Source: Candidatus Omnitrophota bacterium (GTDB lineage Bacteria > Omnitrophota > Koll11 > Gorgyraeales > Gorgyraeaceae). From it: a stretch of DNA of 10,206 nt. The notes beneath the pieces were generated by a model. It did not search any database, had not been told where the DNA came from, and saw only the letters and a list, made by a program, of their open reading frames with translations. This document shows, one piece after another, positions 1 to 6,243 of this stretch; positions within the stretch are counted from its first letter, which is position 1; each line of letters opens with the position of its first letter. Where the stretch lies: positions 1-10,206 of the forward strand of contig JAHIRR010000181.1 in assembly GCA_018818505.1 (NCBI GenBank). Direction: 5' to 3'. The translations under genes were made by a program, and so were the position numbers.

Positions 1-1128
1 AAATATTATTTAAATGCAGACAAAACAAAGTATCTTTTTCTTGCCTCTTTATTGCTGGGAGTATCTATCGCAACAAAGTATAATGCCGCGTATCTTGCTT
101 TTACCTTTATCCCTTTATTTATTATGCAGATCATGAAAATACAGGATAGGAAGAGAACAGTTTTTTTATATTTAAAGGCAGGATTTTTTATATTTTTAGG
201 ATTTTTTATATGTGACCCATTTTTTGTTGTGCAGGCTGGAAAATATCTGCATAATTTGATGATATACAGTGAGGAGACAAAGTGTTACTGGAATGATGGG
301 TATTTTAGTTTTTTTCCGAGACATCTTGTAGAAATAAGTTCTTTTATGTATTTAAATTTTATGGGTGTTATTATACTGCTTTTTGGTGCATGGGGGATAT
401 TTAAAAAATATAAAAAATTGTTTATTATAATTTTTTTCGTTATTCTGGCTTATGAAGTTTACTTTGGGATATATCTGAAGAATTATTCTCCGTTGCGCTA
501 TATAAACCCGCTTATCCCGATTGCGGCCTTGCTTTTTGGCTCAGGAGTGGATTTTATATTTAAGTGCAGAAAAAAACTTATGCCTGTCTTAATAGTATTT
601 TTTCCCCTGTTGACTTATAACTACCTTGATATATGGCATGGCATGTCCTTTGGGCCTACTCATATTCAGAAAGCAAGGGCATTTATTGAGGAGAATATCC
701 CGGAATTCACAACTATATGCATAATCTCCGATAACTATATACCCCAGCTTAATATGACAAGAGAGGCCTATGATTATTTAATCAGGAGCGCGGTTCAATG
801 GGATAGTGTGCTTATGTATAAAGACATGGATGGTGAAAAAAACTACGACAGCGTTTTTAGGAAAATGAGAGCGGAAAGTTTAATGAAAAGGCCGCAGTAT
901 AATTTTGTCAGATGGGATAATAGCGTTGATACGGAAGAAAAGGCCGCAGAATTTCTAAAGAAAAACAGCGTAAAATATATAATTTCAAAAGATTCTATAA
1001 TAATAGGCGGGAAAACGCTGGAAAGCACAAAGATAGCCTTATTTATTAAGGAATTCAGGCCCAGAAATAAAAGGATATACAAGGCTGTCTTTGCAGACGT
1101 GAGCTTATTTTTATACGAAGTTAATTAA
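1..1128 (+). CDS. Membrane glycosyltransferase, GT39/PMT type, 5'-truncated by window edge
   Basis: The reading frame is open from base 1, so the true start lies outside the window and about 375 C-terminal residues are visible. The visible part begins with hydrophobic helices containing 'GVSIATKYN', which resembles the A-T-K-Y motif of ArnT/PMT_2 (GT39-like) integral membrane glycosyltransferases. Hydrophobic segments follow near bases 34-140, 157-235, 343-405, 415-480, 505-560 and 580-625; 'RYINPLIPIAALL' fits the R-Y-x-x-P-x-x-P stretch of the family. The last ~165 residues (from about base 660) are hydrophilic and probably form the extracytoplasmic C-terminal domain. Such enzymes move a sugar from a polyprenyl-phosphate donor to a glycan, lipid or protein. 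The catalytic acidic residues of the first loop are outside the window, so activity and acceptor cannot be judged. The next gene starts 22 bases later. Confidence 0.75.
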   Translation, partial: KYYLNADKTKYLFLASLLLGVSIATKYNAAYLAFTFIPLFIMQIMKIQDRKRTVFLYLKAGFFIFLGFFICDPFFVVQAGKYLHNLMIYSEETKCYWNDGYFSFFPRHLVEISSFMYLNFMGVIILLFGAWGIFKKYKKLFIIIFFVILAYEVYFGIYLKNYSPLRYINPLIPIAALLFGSGVDFIFKCRKKLMPVLIVFFPLLTYNYLDIWHGMSFGPTHIQKARAFIEENIPEFTTICIISDNYIPQLNMTREAYDYLIRSAVQWDSVLMYKDMDGEKNYDSVFRKMRAESLMKRPQYNFVRWDNSVDTEEKAAEFLKKNSVKYIISKDSIIIGGKTLESTKIALFIKEFRPRNKRIYKAVFADVSLFLYEVN

Positions 1129-1150
1129 ATACTGCTAAAAATTTTTACAC

Positions 1151-2116
1151 ATGAAAACAAAAGTTATTATGACAATAGATACTGAACCGGATAATCAATG
1201 GGATTTAAGTTTAAGGAAAGACCCAACGTTTAGAAATATAGCGGAATTAACAAAGCTTCAAAGATTATTCGATAAGTTTTATGCTAAGCCTACTTACCTG
1301 ACTTCGTTTTCAGTTGTAAAAAGCGGAGCTGTTGCGGTATTGAAAGATATTGCAAAATCGGTGAATTGCGAAATTGGAACGCATTTGCATGCGTGGGAAA
1401 CACCGCCGTTTAAACGCCATATTAAAGGTAACGGTACTTATCTGCATCAGTATGCTTTTGATGCGCAGAGCCAAAAATTAGCTAATTTAGATAACCTGAT
1501 TTCAGAGACATTTGGTTGTAAACCTGTTTCATATAGGGGTGGCAGATGGTCTTTTGATAAAAATATACTCTCAATACTTTCTGAATACAAATATCTGGTT
1601 GATAGTTCGGTATCTCCTGGAATATCATGGGAAAATGACGGAGGAATAGATTTTAAAAAATGGGCCTCAAGAGATTGCTTTCTTGAAGCTAAAGATGCGC
1701 AAGGCATATTAGAAATCCCGCCTACCATAGAGATAAGGGCCAAGATGCCGCTGACCTCAAAATTTTTATACCTAAATACTCCAAATTGGACACATATGGA
1801 GGGAATGCTAAGAAGACTTGTGAATTTTAATATTATCTGGCTTGATCCATCTTTTAATAAATTTAAAGATATGAAATGGGTTTGTGATAAACTTTTGGCC
1901 GAAAACGTAAACTACTTGAACATTATGTTTCATTCCTGCGTGATTATTCTCGGAGGAAGTCCTTATACGATGAGCGGAGAAAATGTAAAGAATTTTTTTG
2001 AAAGACTGGAAAAGCTTTTAGATTATTTATTGAGAGTTAAAAAGTTAGAAACTCTGACGCTTCGAGAATTCTATAGTTATAGTAAAGATAATTTTACAAA
2101 AGAACAGGCATTATGA
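1151..2116 (+). CDS. Polysaccharide deacetylase-like protein (NodB/CE4 fold)
   Basis: This 321-residue cytoplasmic-looking protein has no signal peptide. It carries the ordered motifs of the NodB homology domain: 'MTIDTE' with the putative catalytic Asp10 and the metal-ligand position beside it, 'EIGTHLHAW' with His78 and His80 as metal ligands, 'SYRGGRWSF' (Arg129), 'VDSSV' (Asp151), and 'MFHSC' (His261) near the end. This is the variant layout seen in WalW-like deacetylases of polysaccharide loci. The family removes N-acetyl groups from sugars using a divalent metal. Absence of an export signal suggests it acts on a lipid-linked or nucleotide-linked sugar inside the cell (inference). No good Shine-Dalgarno precedes the ATG; the start is chosen because 'MKTKVIMTIDTE' begins directly at the first strand of the fold. 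Its stop overlaps the next start (ATGA), so the deacetylase and the acetyltransferase are probably translated together. Confidence 0.8.
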   Translation: MKTKVIMTIDTEPDNQWDLSLRKDPTFRNIAELTKLQRLFDKFYAKPTYLTSFSVVKSGAVAVLKDIAKSVNCEIGTHLHAWETPPFKRHIKGNGTYLHQYAFDAQSQKLANLDNLISETFGCKPVSYRGGRWSFDKNILSILSEYKYLVDSSVSPGISWENDGGIDFKKWASRDCFLEAKDAQGILEIPPTIEIRAKMPLTSKFLYLNTPNWTHMEGMLRRLVNFNIIWLDPSFNKFKDMKWVCDKLLAENVNYLNIMFHSCVIILGGSPYTMSGENVKNFFERLEKLLDYLLRVKKLETLTLREFYSYSKDNFTKEQAL

Positions 2117-3018
2117 GTATTATAAGAATATCAAAAACAGAATGGATATGCGCTTTAGACGATAAAACAGTAGGCCATTTCGGAGCTATTCTAGTAGAAC
2201 TTAAAGTTGGGCCTCGAAAGATTAATGCCGCATGGGGAGTTGATTTGATGGTTTTGCCGGAATACAGGAAAAAAGGCCTGGGCATAGCGTTAGTTAAAGA
2301 AGCTAATCAGCATTTTGATGCTTTTTTAGCTATTGGCGGAAATGATATGTCCTCCAGCCTCTTTATAAAAATGGGCTGGACTTATTTAGGGAAAGTACCT
2401 TATTATATCAGGGTCTTGGATCCGGATACTCTATTTAAATCAAAAGGTAAAAATTTATTTATGCCGGTTCTTGTTAAAATATATAACTATCTAAATAAGC
2501 CTGTGAAACCTGATGGGGTTGAAGTCGGTGTTATAGATAATTTTAAAGAAGAAGCTGATTTGTTTTGGAGGGAGATAGAGCGTTTTTATAAAATAATTAT
2601 CCCTCGGAACAAGGCCTATCTTAACCGGAAATATGATTTACGGCCAGAGAAGCATTATGTTAGATTTCGCGCTGCCAGAGGAAAACAAGTTTGCGGTTAC
2701 CTTATTGCGCGTATTACTAAAACAGAATCTGATTATACGGAGGGGTTGATTGTAGATATTATTGTAAGGCCGAACGATAAAAATACAGTACGCGCATTAA
2801 TTTTTACCGCATTGAAATATTTGAAAAGTGAAAATTGCTCTATTGTGCGGTGTTGCATAAACAATAAAGACATAGAAAAGATTATTGCAAGCTGTGGTTT
2901 TATAAAACGAAAGCCTCATATGCGCTTTTTGATAAAGAAAAATATAGATGGCTTGGAAGAGCTTTATAGGTTAGATAATTGGCATATAACATCAGGTGAT
3001 TCCGATATAGACCGGTAG
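2113..3018 (+). CDS. GNAT-family N-acetyltransferase with two GNAT-like halves
   Basis: 301 residues. The N-terminal half has a clear GNAT acetyl-CoA site: 'VDLMVLPEYRKKGLGIAL' (residues 43-60) contains the R-x-x-G-x-G motif A that grips the pyrophosphate of acetyl-CoA, followed by 'SSLFIKMGWTYLG' (motif B-like end of the domain). The second half (about 135-275) has a weaker GNAT-like pattern, with 'VCGYLIAR', 'LIVDIIVRP' and 'IASCGFIKRKPHMRFLI', but no good motif A. It is probably a degenerate second domain, as in Eis/Acetyltransf_9-like two-domain proteins. 'YLNRKYDLRPEKHY' between them and the C-terminal 'GDSDID' recall a set of uncharacterised GNATs from polysaccharide clusters. The ATG overlaps the deacetylase stop, suggesting a paired role in changing acyl groups on one amino sugar (inference). 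Substrate is unknown. Confidence 0.75.
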   Translation: MSIIRISKTEWICALDDKTVGHFGAILVELKVGPRKINAAWGVDLMVLPEYRKKGLGIALVKEANQHFDAFLAIGGNDMSSSLFIKMGWTYLGKVPYYIRVLDPDTLFKSKGKNLFMPVLVKIYNYLNKPVKPDGVEVGVIDNFKEEADLFWREIERFYKIIIPRNKAYLNRKYDLRPEKHYVRFRAARGKQVCGYLIARITKTESDYTEGLIVDIIVRPNDKNTVRALIFTALKYLKSENCSIVRCCINNKDIEKIIASCGFIKRKPHMRFLIKKNIDGLEELYRLDNWHITSGDSDIDR

Positions 3019-3019
3019 T

Positions 3020-3070
3020 ATTATGTAATAAGGGGCTGATAAGCGCGGGATATGCTGGAAGATTAGCTTA
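3020..3070 (+). pseudogene. Remnant of an asnB 5' end (relic 0)
   Basis: Bases 3045-3069 match the start of the asnB remnant at 3929-3953 at 22 of 25 positions, including the shared run GCGGGATATG. The intact asnB at 8087 matches nearly as well. Just upstream, ATTATGT at 3020-3026 matches the bases that normally precede GCGGG in the asnB start, as if 18 bases (3027-3044) were inserted inside the second codon region. Nothing downstream of 3070 resembles asnB. The piece lies in the 68-base gap between the acetyltransferase and the methyltransferase. The match is short, so chance or a conserved leader sequence remain possible. Confidence 0.5.
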
Positions 3071-3073
3071 TAG

Positions 3074-3079
3074 AGGAGG
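3074..3079 (+). promoter_or_regulatory. Strong Shine-Dalgarno AGGAGG for the methyltransferase
   Basis: AGGAGG ends 7 bases before the ATG at 3087 and decides that start over the in-frame ATG at 3111, which has no such site. Confidence 0.75.
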
Positions 3080-3086
3080 AAGTGTT

Positions 3087-3899
3087 ATGGATTTAAAGGG
3101 ATGGGATAAGATGGAAATTAAAGAAACCGAGGAGTTGCCTAGTAATGCATGGGCATTGGGTTATTACCACTCATCTCATGAAAATTGGGATGGCAAGACC
3201 TGGGCAAGAAATTTACATGAATTAAAAATACGGGATTTGGCTTTATTTGCGTTAGGAGATATAAGAGGTAAAAAAATATTAGATATAGGATGCGGGCCTG
3301 GGATTTATATGCTTACGATTGCGAAAATGGGTGGAAAAGTTTCTGGCCAGGATATTTCTTCAGATTATGTCAGCAAGTCTTCGATGCTTTTGAGAGAAAA
3401 TGGATTTGATGCAGATGTAAAGGCAGGAGATGCAGTTAAATTATTATTTGATGATAATTATTTTGATGCGGTTTTTTCAGCAGATTTTTTTGAACATATT
3501 GACTATGAGCAGAAAAATCAAGTCATATCAGAAGTTTATAGAGTATTGAAACCAGGAGGCATATTAACTATAAAGACTCCTAATTTAGATTATTTAAAAC
3601 TCTCTACATTTTTAAAAAGATGCGCAGTGATGCTCAGGTTAAAATCACCATTCAATATATATATTCCGCATACTCATGATAATCCAGATAATGAACATCA
3701 TGGATTGGCTACTTACGCAGAGCTTTCGAAGATTTTATTTAATCATATGTTTTCTTGCCCAGAGGTAATTAACATACCTTTGAAAAGGAAAGGGCTGCCT
3801 AAGTGGGTTACTAATTTTTTATTTGGAAAAAAGAGATTTAATGAGCAAATAATTGTTACTACGCGCAAGCCGTTATTTTATGGGTTTTATAGTGGTTAA
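3087..3899 (+). CDS. Class I SAM-dependent methyltransferase
   Basis: 270 residues, start fixed by AGGAGG seven bases upstream. Motif I, 'ILDIGCGPG' (residues 64-72), is the glycine-rich S-adenosylmethionine loop. 'GKVSGQDIS' follows with the acidic residue (Asp89) expected to bind the ribose. 'YFDAVFSADFFEHI' (about 125-138) and 'EVYRVLKPGGILTIKTP' (149-165) are the post-I and motif III blocks of the Methyltransf_11 group. The C-terminal ~100 residues, including 'PHTHDNPDNEHHGLATYAEL' with several histidines, probably recognise the acceptor. It has no membrane segment. In this setting it most likely methylates a sugar or lipid-linked glycan (inference). Small-molecule O- or N-methylation cannot be excluded. 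It is followed by a 25-base gap and then a decayed asnB remnant. Confidence 0.8.
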   Translation: MDLKGWDKMEIKETEELPSNAWALGYYHSSHENWDGKTWARNLHELKIRDLALFALGDIRGKKILDIGCGPGIYMLTIAKMGGKVSGQDISSDYVSKSSMLLRENGFDADVKAGDAVKLLFDDNYFDAVFSADFFEHIDYEQKNQVISEVYRVLKPGGILTIKTPNLDYLKLSTFLKRCAVMLRLKSPFNIYIPHTHDNPDNEHHGLATYAELSKILFNHMFSCPEVINIPLKRKGLPKWVTNFLFGKKRFNEQIIVTTRKPLFYGFYSG

Positions 3900-3924
3900 T
3901 AAAATGTACACAGAGTGGGATATT

Positions 3925-4105
3925 ATGTGCGGGATATGCGGGAAGGTTAGTTTGAATGTGAATAATAGGGTTAGCGATTAGAGATTGCTTCGTCCCGACT
4001 TCGTCGGGACTCGCAATGACAAGGGCAATGTCAGGTGTCGCAATGACATATGTGGGGTTGGGGCACAGGATGTTTATAGATATGCAGGATCGGAGGATAA
4101 AATGA
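3925..4105 (+). pseudogene. Doubly deleted asnB remnant (relic 1)
   Basis: Three asnB pieces are joined here. Bases 3925-3945 are identical over 21 nt to the intact asnB start (MCGICGK) and read on as MCGICGKVSLNVNNRVSD before a stop at 3979-3981. Bases 3976-4069 then carry, in another frame, the 'IRDCF' to 'VGLGHR' part including the palindromic element. At about 4068 the sequence jumps to the asnB C-terminal end: 'HRMFIDMQDRR' matches 'HRMFIDKENI' at the end of the intact protein. The TGA that ends this piece (4103-4105) overlaps the ATG of the glycosyltransferase (4102). The gene is dead: the synthetase domain and most of the glutaminase domain are gone. The second junction lies where GLGHR and LWHR share sequence (about GGCAcAGG/GGCATAGG), which suggests deletion by short homology. 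Confidence 0.8.
3976..4020 (+). repeat. Palindromic element, type A copy 1
   Basis: This 45-bp block is identical to 8199-8243 inside the intact asnB. Its inner stem is GTCCCGAC (3992-3999), loop TTC, GTCGGGAC (4003-4010), with an outer ATTGC (3984-3988) pairing with GCAAT (4013-4017). After it, 27 bases (4021-4047) end in a second TCGCAATGAC, so the right end is partly duplicated. It sits in the asnB remnant at the same place as the copy in the intact gene. Confidence 0.9.
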
Positions 4106-4785
4106 AACTGTCAGTGGTGATACCTGTTTTTAATGAGGAGAAGACCATAAAAGAGATCATCGGTAAGGTGCAGGCTGTGGGTATCGATAAGGAAATAATC
4201 ATAGTCGATGACGGCTCTACAGATGGAACAAAAAAAATATTGCAGGAGTTGAAAAGCGATAATATCAAGGTCTTTTTTCATGAGAAGAATTCAGGAAAAG
4301 GCAGGGCCTTAAAAACAGGATTTAAGCAGGTCAGGGGGGATGTCGTCATTATCCAGGACGCGGATCTGGAATATGACCCTGAAGAATACAAGGCATTATT
4401 GGACCCTATCATAACGCATGATGCTGATGTAGTATATGGCTCAAGGCTATCAGGCGGCAGGACAGTAAGGGCGTATATGTTCTGGCATAAAGTAGGCAAT
4501 GCCGTGCTGACATTTTTTACGAATTTTCTTTATAACACCACTATCACTGATATGGAAACAGGATATAAAGTGTTTAAAAGAGAGGTTACGAATGATCTTG
4601 ATATAAAATCCAGGGATTTTACGGTTGAGGCGGAGATAACAGCCAAGGTTTTTAAAAAAAGATATATAGTTTACGAAGTGCCGATTTCTTACTATGGCAG
4701 GAGTTATTCAGAAGGTAAGAAAATAAGATGGTATCATGCCATAAGCGCAATATGGGCTCTTATAAAATATAAATTCATGGATTGA
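4102..4785 (+). CDS. Family 2 glycosyltransferase, polyprenyl-phosphate (DPM1-like) type
   Basis: 227 residues. The ATG at 4102 is chosen because GGAGG (4092-4096) lies just upstream and the fold begins at 'MKLSVVIPVFNEE'. A longer frame back to a TTG at 3985 only translates the asnB remnant and palindrome. GT-A motifs are 'VVIPVFNEE' (5-13), 'IIIVDDGSTDGT' (32-43), 'NSGKGRALKTGF' (63-74), the metal-binding DxD 'DAD' (86-88) within 'IIQDADLEYDP', 'VVYGSR' (110-115) and 'DMETGYKVFKR' (150-160). These are typical of dolichol-phosphate mannose synthase-like enzymes, which load a sugar from a nucleotide donor onto a polyprenyl phosphate on the cytoplasmic face. There is no C-terminal membrane pair. 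It could feed the GT39-like enzyme at the window start, which would use such a lipid donor (inference). Its start overlaps the stop of the dead asnB piece, and its stop overlaps the next start (TGATG). Confidence 0.85.
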   Translation: MKLSVVIPVFNEEKTIKEIIGKVQAVGIDKEIIIVDDGSTDGTKKILQELKSDNIKVFFHEKNSGKGRALKTGFKQVRGDVVIIQDADLEYDPEEYKALLDPIITHDADVVYGSRLSGGRTVRAYMFWHKVGNAVLTFFTNFLYNTTITDMETGYKVFKREVTNDLDIKSRDFTVEAEITAKVFKKRYIVYEVPISYYGRSYSEGKKIRWYHAISAIWALIKYKFMD

Positions 4786-5399
4786 TGGAGATAAAAGTGA
4801 AAAAGGAAAGAGTAACAAGAGATTACGGATTTTTCGAAGGTTTCTTAGCGAAGAAGAGGGCAGAGATAGCGGATAAATTGATACCTCCTGCATCCAGGAG
4901 AGGTAAAATACTGGATATAGGCTGTGGCAACTACCCTTATTTTCTTAATAGTATAGATTTTGCTGAGAAACATGGAGTAGATCAAAATTTATCAAATAGC
5001 TGCGATGATCTCCCGCGGAATATAAAGTTACAAAAGTTCAACATCGAAAAGGAAAACAAGGTTGATTTTCCGGATGAATATTTTGACGTAGTGACTATGC
5101 TGGCGGTACTGGAGCATATAGATCCTGTAGTGCTGTCTGAAAGAATCAAGGAAATATATAGGATCTTAAAACCAAAAGGTAGTTTTATTATTACGACTCC
5201 GGCATTATGGACAGTTCCGATATTAAGTGTCATGTCTAGACTTAAATTAATAAGCCCGACAGAAATAAAAGAGCATAAAATATTATATTCTCTAAGCGAT
5301 ATATTAGGAGTGTTTACCAAAAGTGGTTTTTATCATGAAAAAATAGCATCTGGTTATTTTGAGTTATTTATGAATATCTGGTTAAGAGCGGAAAAATGA
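4785..5399 (+). CDS. Class I SAM-dependent methyltransferase, short
   Basis: 204 residues. The ATG at 4785 shares its A with the TGA of the glycosyltransferase, so the two are translationally coupled. A TTG one codon earlier is possible but less likely. Motif I is 'KILDIGCGNYPYF' (41-53), where the usual third glycine is replaced by Asn-Tyr. 'HGVDQNLS' (63-70) supplies the acidic ribose ligand (Asp66), 'YFDVVTMLAVLEHIDP' (99-114) is post-I, and 'EIYRILKPKGSFIITTPA' (123-140) is motif III. At this length it has little beyond the catalytic core. Methyltransferases of this kind next to glycosyltransferases usually act on sugars or lipid carriers; the substrate here is not evident. It is unlike the methyltransferase at 3087 outside the core motifs, so it is not a simple duplicate. 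The gene ends against an asnB scrap. Confidence 0.8.
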   Translation: MEIKVKKERVTRDYGFFEGFLAKKRAEIADKLIPPASRRGKILDIGCGNYPYFLNSIDFAEKHGVDQNLSNSCDDLPRNIKLQKFNIEKENKVDFPDEYFDVVTMLAVLEHIDPVVLSERIKEIYRILKPKGSFIITTPALWTVPILSVMSRLKLISPTEIKEHKILYSLSDILGVFTKSGFYHEKIASGYFELFMNIWLRAEK

Positions 5400-5405
5400 G
5401 AGATT

Positions 5406-5452
5406 ATGTGCGGGGTGCTTGCGCATTGGGGCAGGAGGATGAGTAGGTGTGG
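5406..5452 (+). pseudogene. Frameshifted asnB N-terminal remnant (relic 2)
   Basis: Starting at ATG 5406 the bases align with the intact asnB from its second ATGTGCGGG (8152): Met-Cys-Gly-x-Leu-Ala-His at 5406-5426, then, after a one-base deletion, the stretch for R-G-P-D-D-E-G-V-W with about 21 of 29 bases matching, ending at GTGTGGGTT. The upstream bases GAGATTATGTGCGGG also resemble the true asnB start, so the piece looks like a deletion between the two ATGTGCGGG direct repeats within asnB (8083 and 8152). It begins seven bases after the methyltransferase stop. A palindromic element follows directly. Confidence 0.6.
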
Positions 5453-5499
5453 GTTCTCGACTCGGCCGCTTTGTGGCGGCCTCGCTCGAACAATATTGG
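5451..5499 (+). repeat. Palindromic element, type D copy 1
   Basis: It begins GGGTTCTCGACTCG (identical to 7097-7110) and ends CGCTCGAAC, one variable base, then ATATTG (shared with 7118 and 8029). The inner hairpin is GGCCGC (5464-5469), six-base loop, GCGGCC (5476-5481). It starts right after the GTGTGG of the asnB scrap. A type B palindrome follows within a few bases, making a D-plus-B composite. Confidence 0.75.
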
Positions 5500-5501
5500 A
5501 G

Positions 5502-5542
5502 GAGATTGCTTCTCCCCGCCTGCGGCGGGGATCGCAATGACA
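5502..5542 (+). repeat. Palindromic element, type B copy 1
   Basis: It has the same ends as type A (GAGATTGCTT...TCGCAATGACA) but a different inner stem: TCCCCGCC (5513-5520), loop TGC, GGCGGGGA (5524-5531). Outer pairing is ATTGC (5505-5509) with GCAAT (5534-5538). It is nearly identical to 7014-7054. Fixed outer ends with a swapped inner stem suggest paired changes that keep the hairpin. Confidence 0.85.
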
Positions 5543-5556
5543 GGGGGGGTGAGGGG

Positions 5557-5584
5557 TTGACTTTCCTGTTTTATATGGTATACT
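5557..5584 (+). promoter_or_regulatory. Sigma-70-type promoter of the abiE operon
   Basis: TTGACT (5557-5562), a 16-base spacer and TATACT (5579-5584) are near consensus. Transcription would start near 5590, about 35 bases before the abiEi ATG. It gives the toxin-antitoxin pair its own transcription, independent of the polysaccharide genes. Confidence 0.75.
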
Positions 5585-5613
5585 GTTTCGTATAAGTGCT
5601 AAAAATAGCACTT
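5579..5613 (+). promoter_or_regulatory. Two adjacent inverted repeats, likely AbiEi autoregulatory operator
   Basis: Inverted repeat 1 is TATAC (5579-5583), six bases, GTATA (5590-5594), covering the -10 box. Inverted repeat 2 is AAGTGCTA (5594-5601), AAAA, TAGCACTT (5606-5613), a perfect 8-bp arm pair that ends next to the GGAG ribosome site at 5614. AbiEi proteins characterised elsewhere repress their own operon through two inverted repeats in the promoter, so this fits. Inverted repeat 2 could also fold in the mRNA and mask the ribosome site. Confidence 0.65.
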
Positions 5614-5625
5614 TGGAGAAATTAT

Positions 5626-6243
5626 ATGCAATATATCGAATTAAAGGAAAATTTAAAGGATTTTACGGTTTTTTCCTTAGCTGACATTAAAGCGATAGAC
5701 AGTGTTTTTCACAGAAGAAGGCTTAATGAATGGCAGGATAAAGGGTATATAAAAAAAATTATCAGGGGATATTATGTATTTTCTGATATAGAGATCAATG
5801 AAAATGCGCTTTTTGAGATCGCGAATAGAATATATAGCCCGTCTTATATTTCATTTGAGATGGCGCTTTCTTATTATGGCTTGATCCCCGAGGCTGTATA
5901 CGGCGTAACATCCGCGGCTACGCGCAGGACTTATAGATTTAAAACGTTTGCTGGTGAATTTTTATACAGGAGTGTAAAGCCAGGGCTTTTTTTTGGTTAT
6001 AATATAGCCGGAGATGACAAGAAGCGGTTTAAAATAGCTTGTCCTGAAAAGGCAATACTGGATTATTTTTATATGCACCCGGCCATAAAAGAAGCCAGTG
6101 ATTTTATTGACCTGCGTATTAATAGAAAGGTTTTTATGGAAGTAGTTTCCCTGAAAAAATTAAAGATTTTACTTCGCAAGTTCAGGCAGAAATCCCTGAA
6201 TAAAAGAATCAGGAATTTTATGGAGTTTATCAGACATGCTTGA
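5626..6243 (+). CDS. abiEi: AbiEi-family antitoxin / transcriptional repressor (type IV TA)
   Basis: 205 residues. The ATG at 5626 has GGAG (5614-5617) eight bases upstream and is preferred over a GTG at 5596, which would lie inside the operator. The N-terminal part (about 14-52), ending in 'KGYIKKIIRGYYVF', is a winged helix as in AbiEi antitoxins. 'SPSYISFEMALSYYGLIPE' (71-89) is the signature stretch of the family, and 'CPEKAILDYFY' (139-149) is the conserved C-terminal block. AbiEi represses its own operon with the N-terminal wing and counters the toxin without a stable complex (known for the family). It overlaps the toxin gene by 8 bases. The pair is best known as a phage abortive-infection system. 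The gene appears complete. Confidence 0.88.
   Translation: MQYIELKENLKDFTVFSLADIKAIDSVFHRRRLNEWQDKGYIKKIIRGYYVFSDIEINENALFEIANRIYSPSYISFEMALSYYGLIPEAVYGVTSAATRRTYRFKTFAGEFLYRSVKPGLFFGYNIAGDDKKRFKIACPEKAILDYFYMHPAIKEASDFIDLRINRKVFMEVVSLKKLKILLRKFRQKSLNKRIRNFMEFIRHA

Noticed and set aside
843..1082. Minus-strand frame within the first gene
   Set aside because: It is a shadow of the glycosyltransferase coding sequence with no family pattern.
3985..4101. N-terminal extension of the family 2 glycosyltransferase from a TTG
   Set aside because: It reads through the palindromic element and asnB remnant in an unrelated frame; the GT fold and a good ribosome site begin at 4102.
5396..5446. Short frame of 16 codons overlapping the methyltransferase stop by ATGA
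   Set aside because: It lies in the frameshifted asnB scrap in a different frame from AsnB and has no recognisable content.
5502..5542. Rho-independent terminator after the methyltransferase
   Set aside because: The hairpin is strong but has no T tract and is a dispersed repeat; any termination would be incidental.
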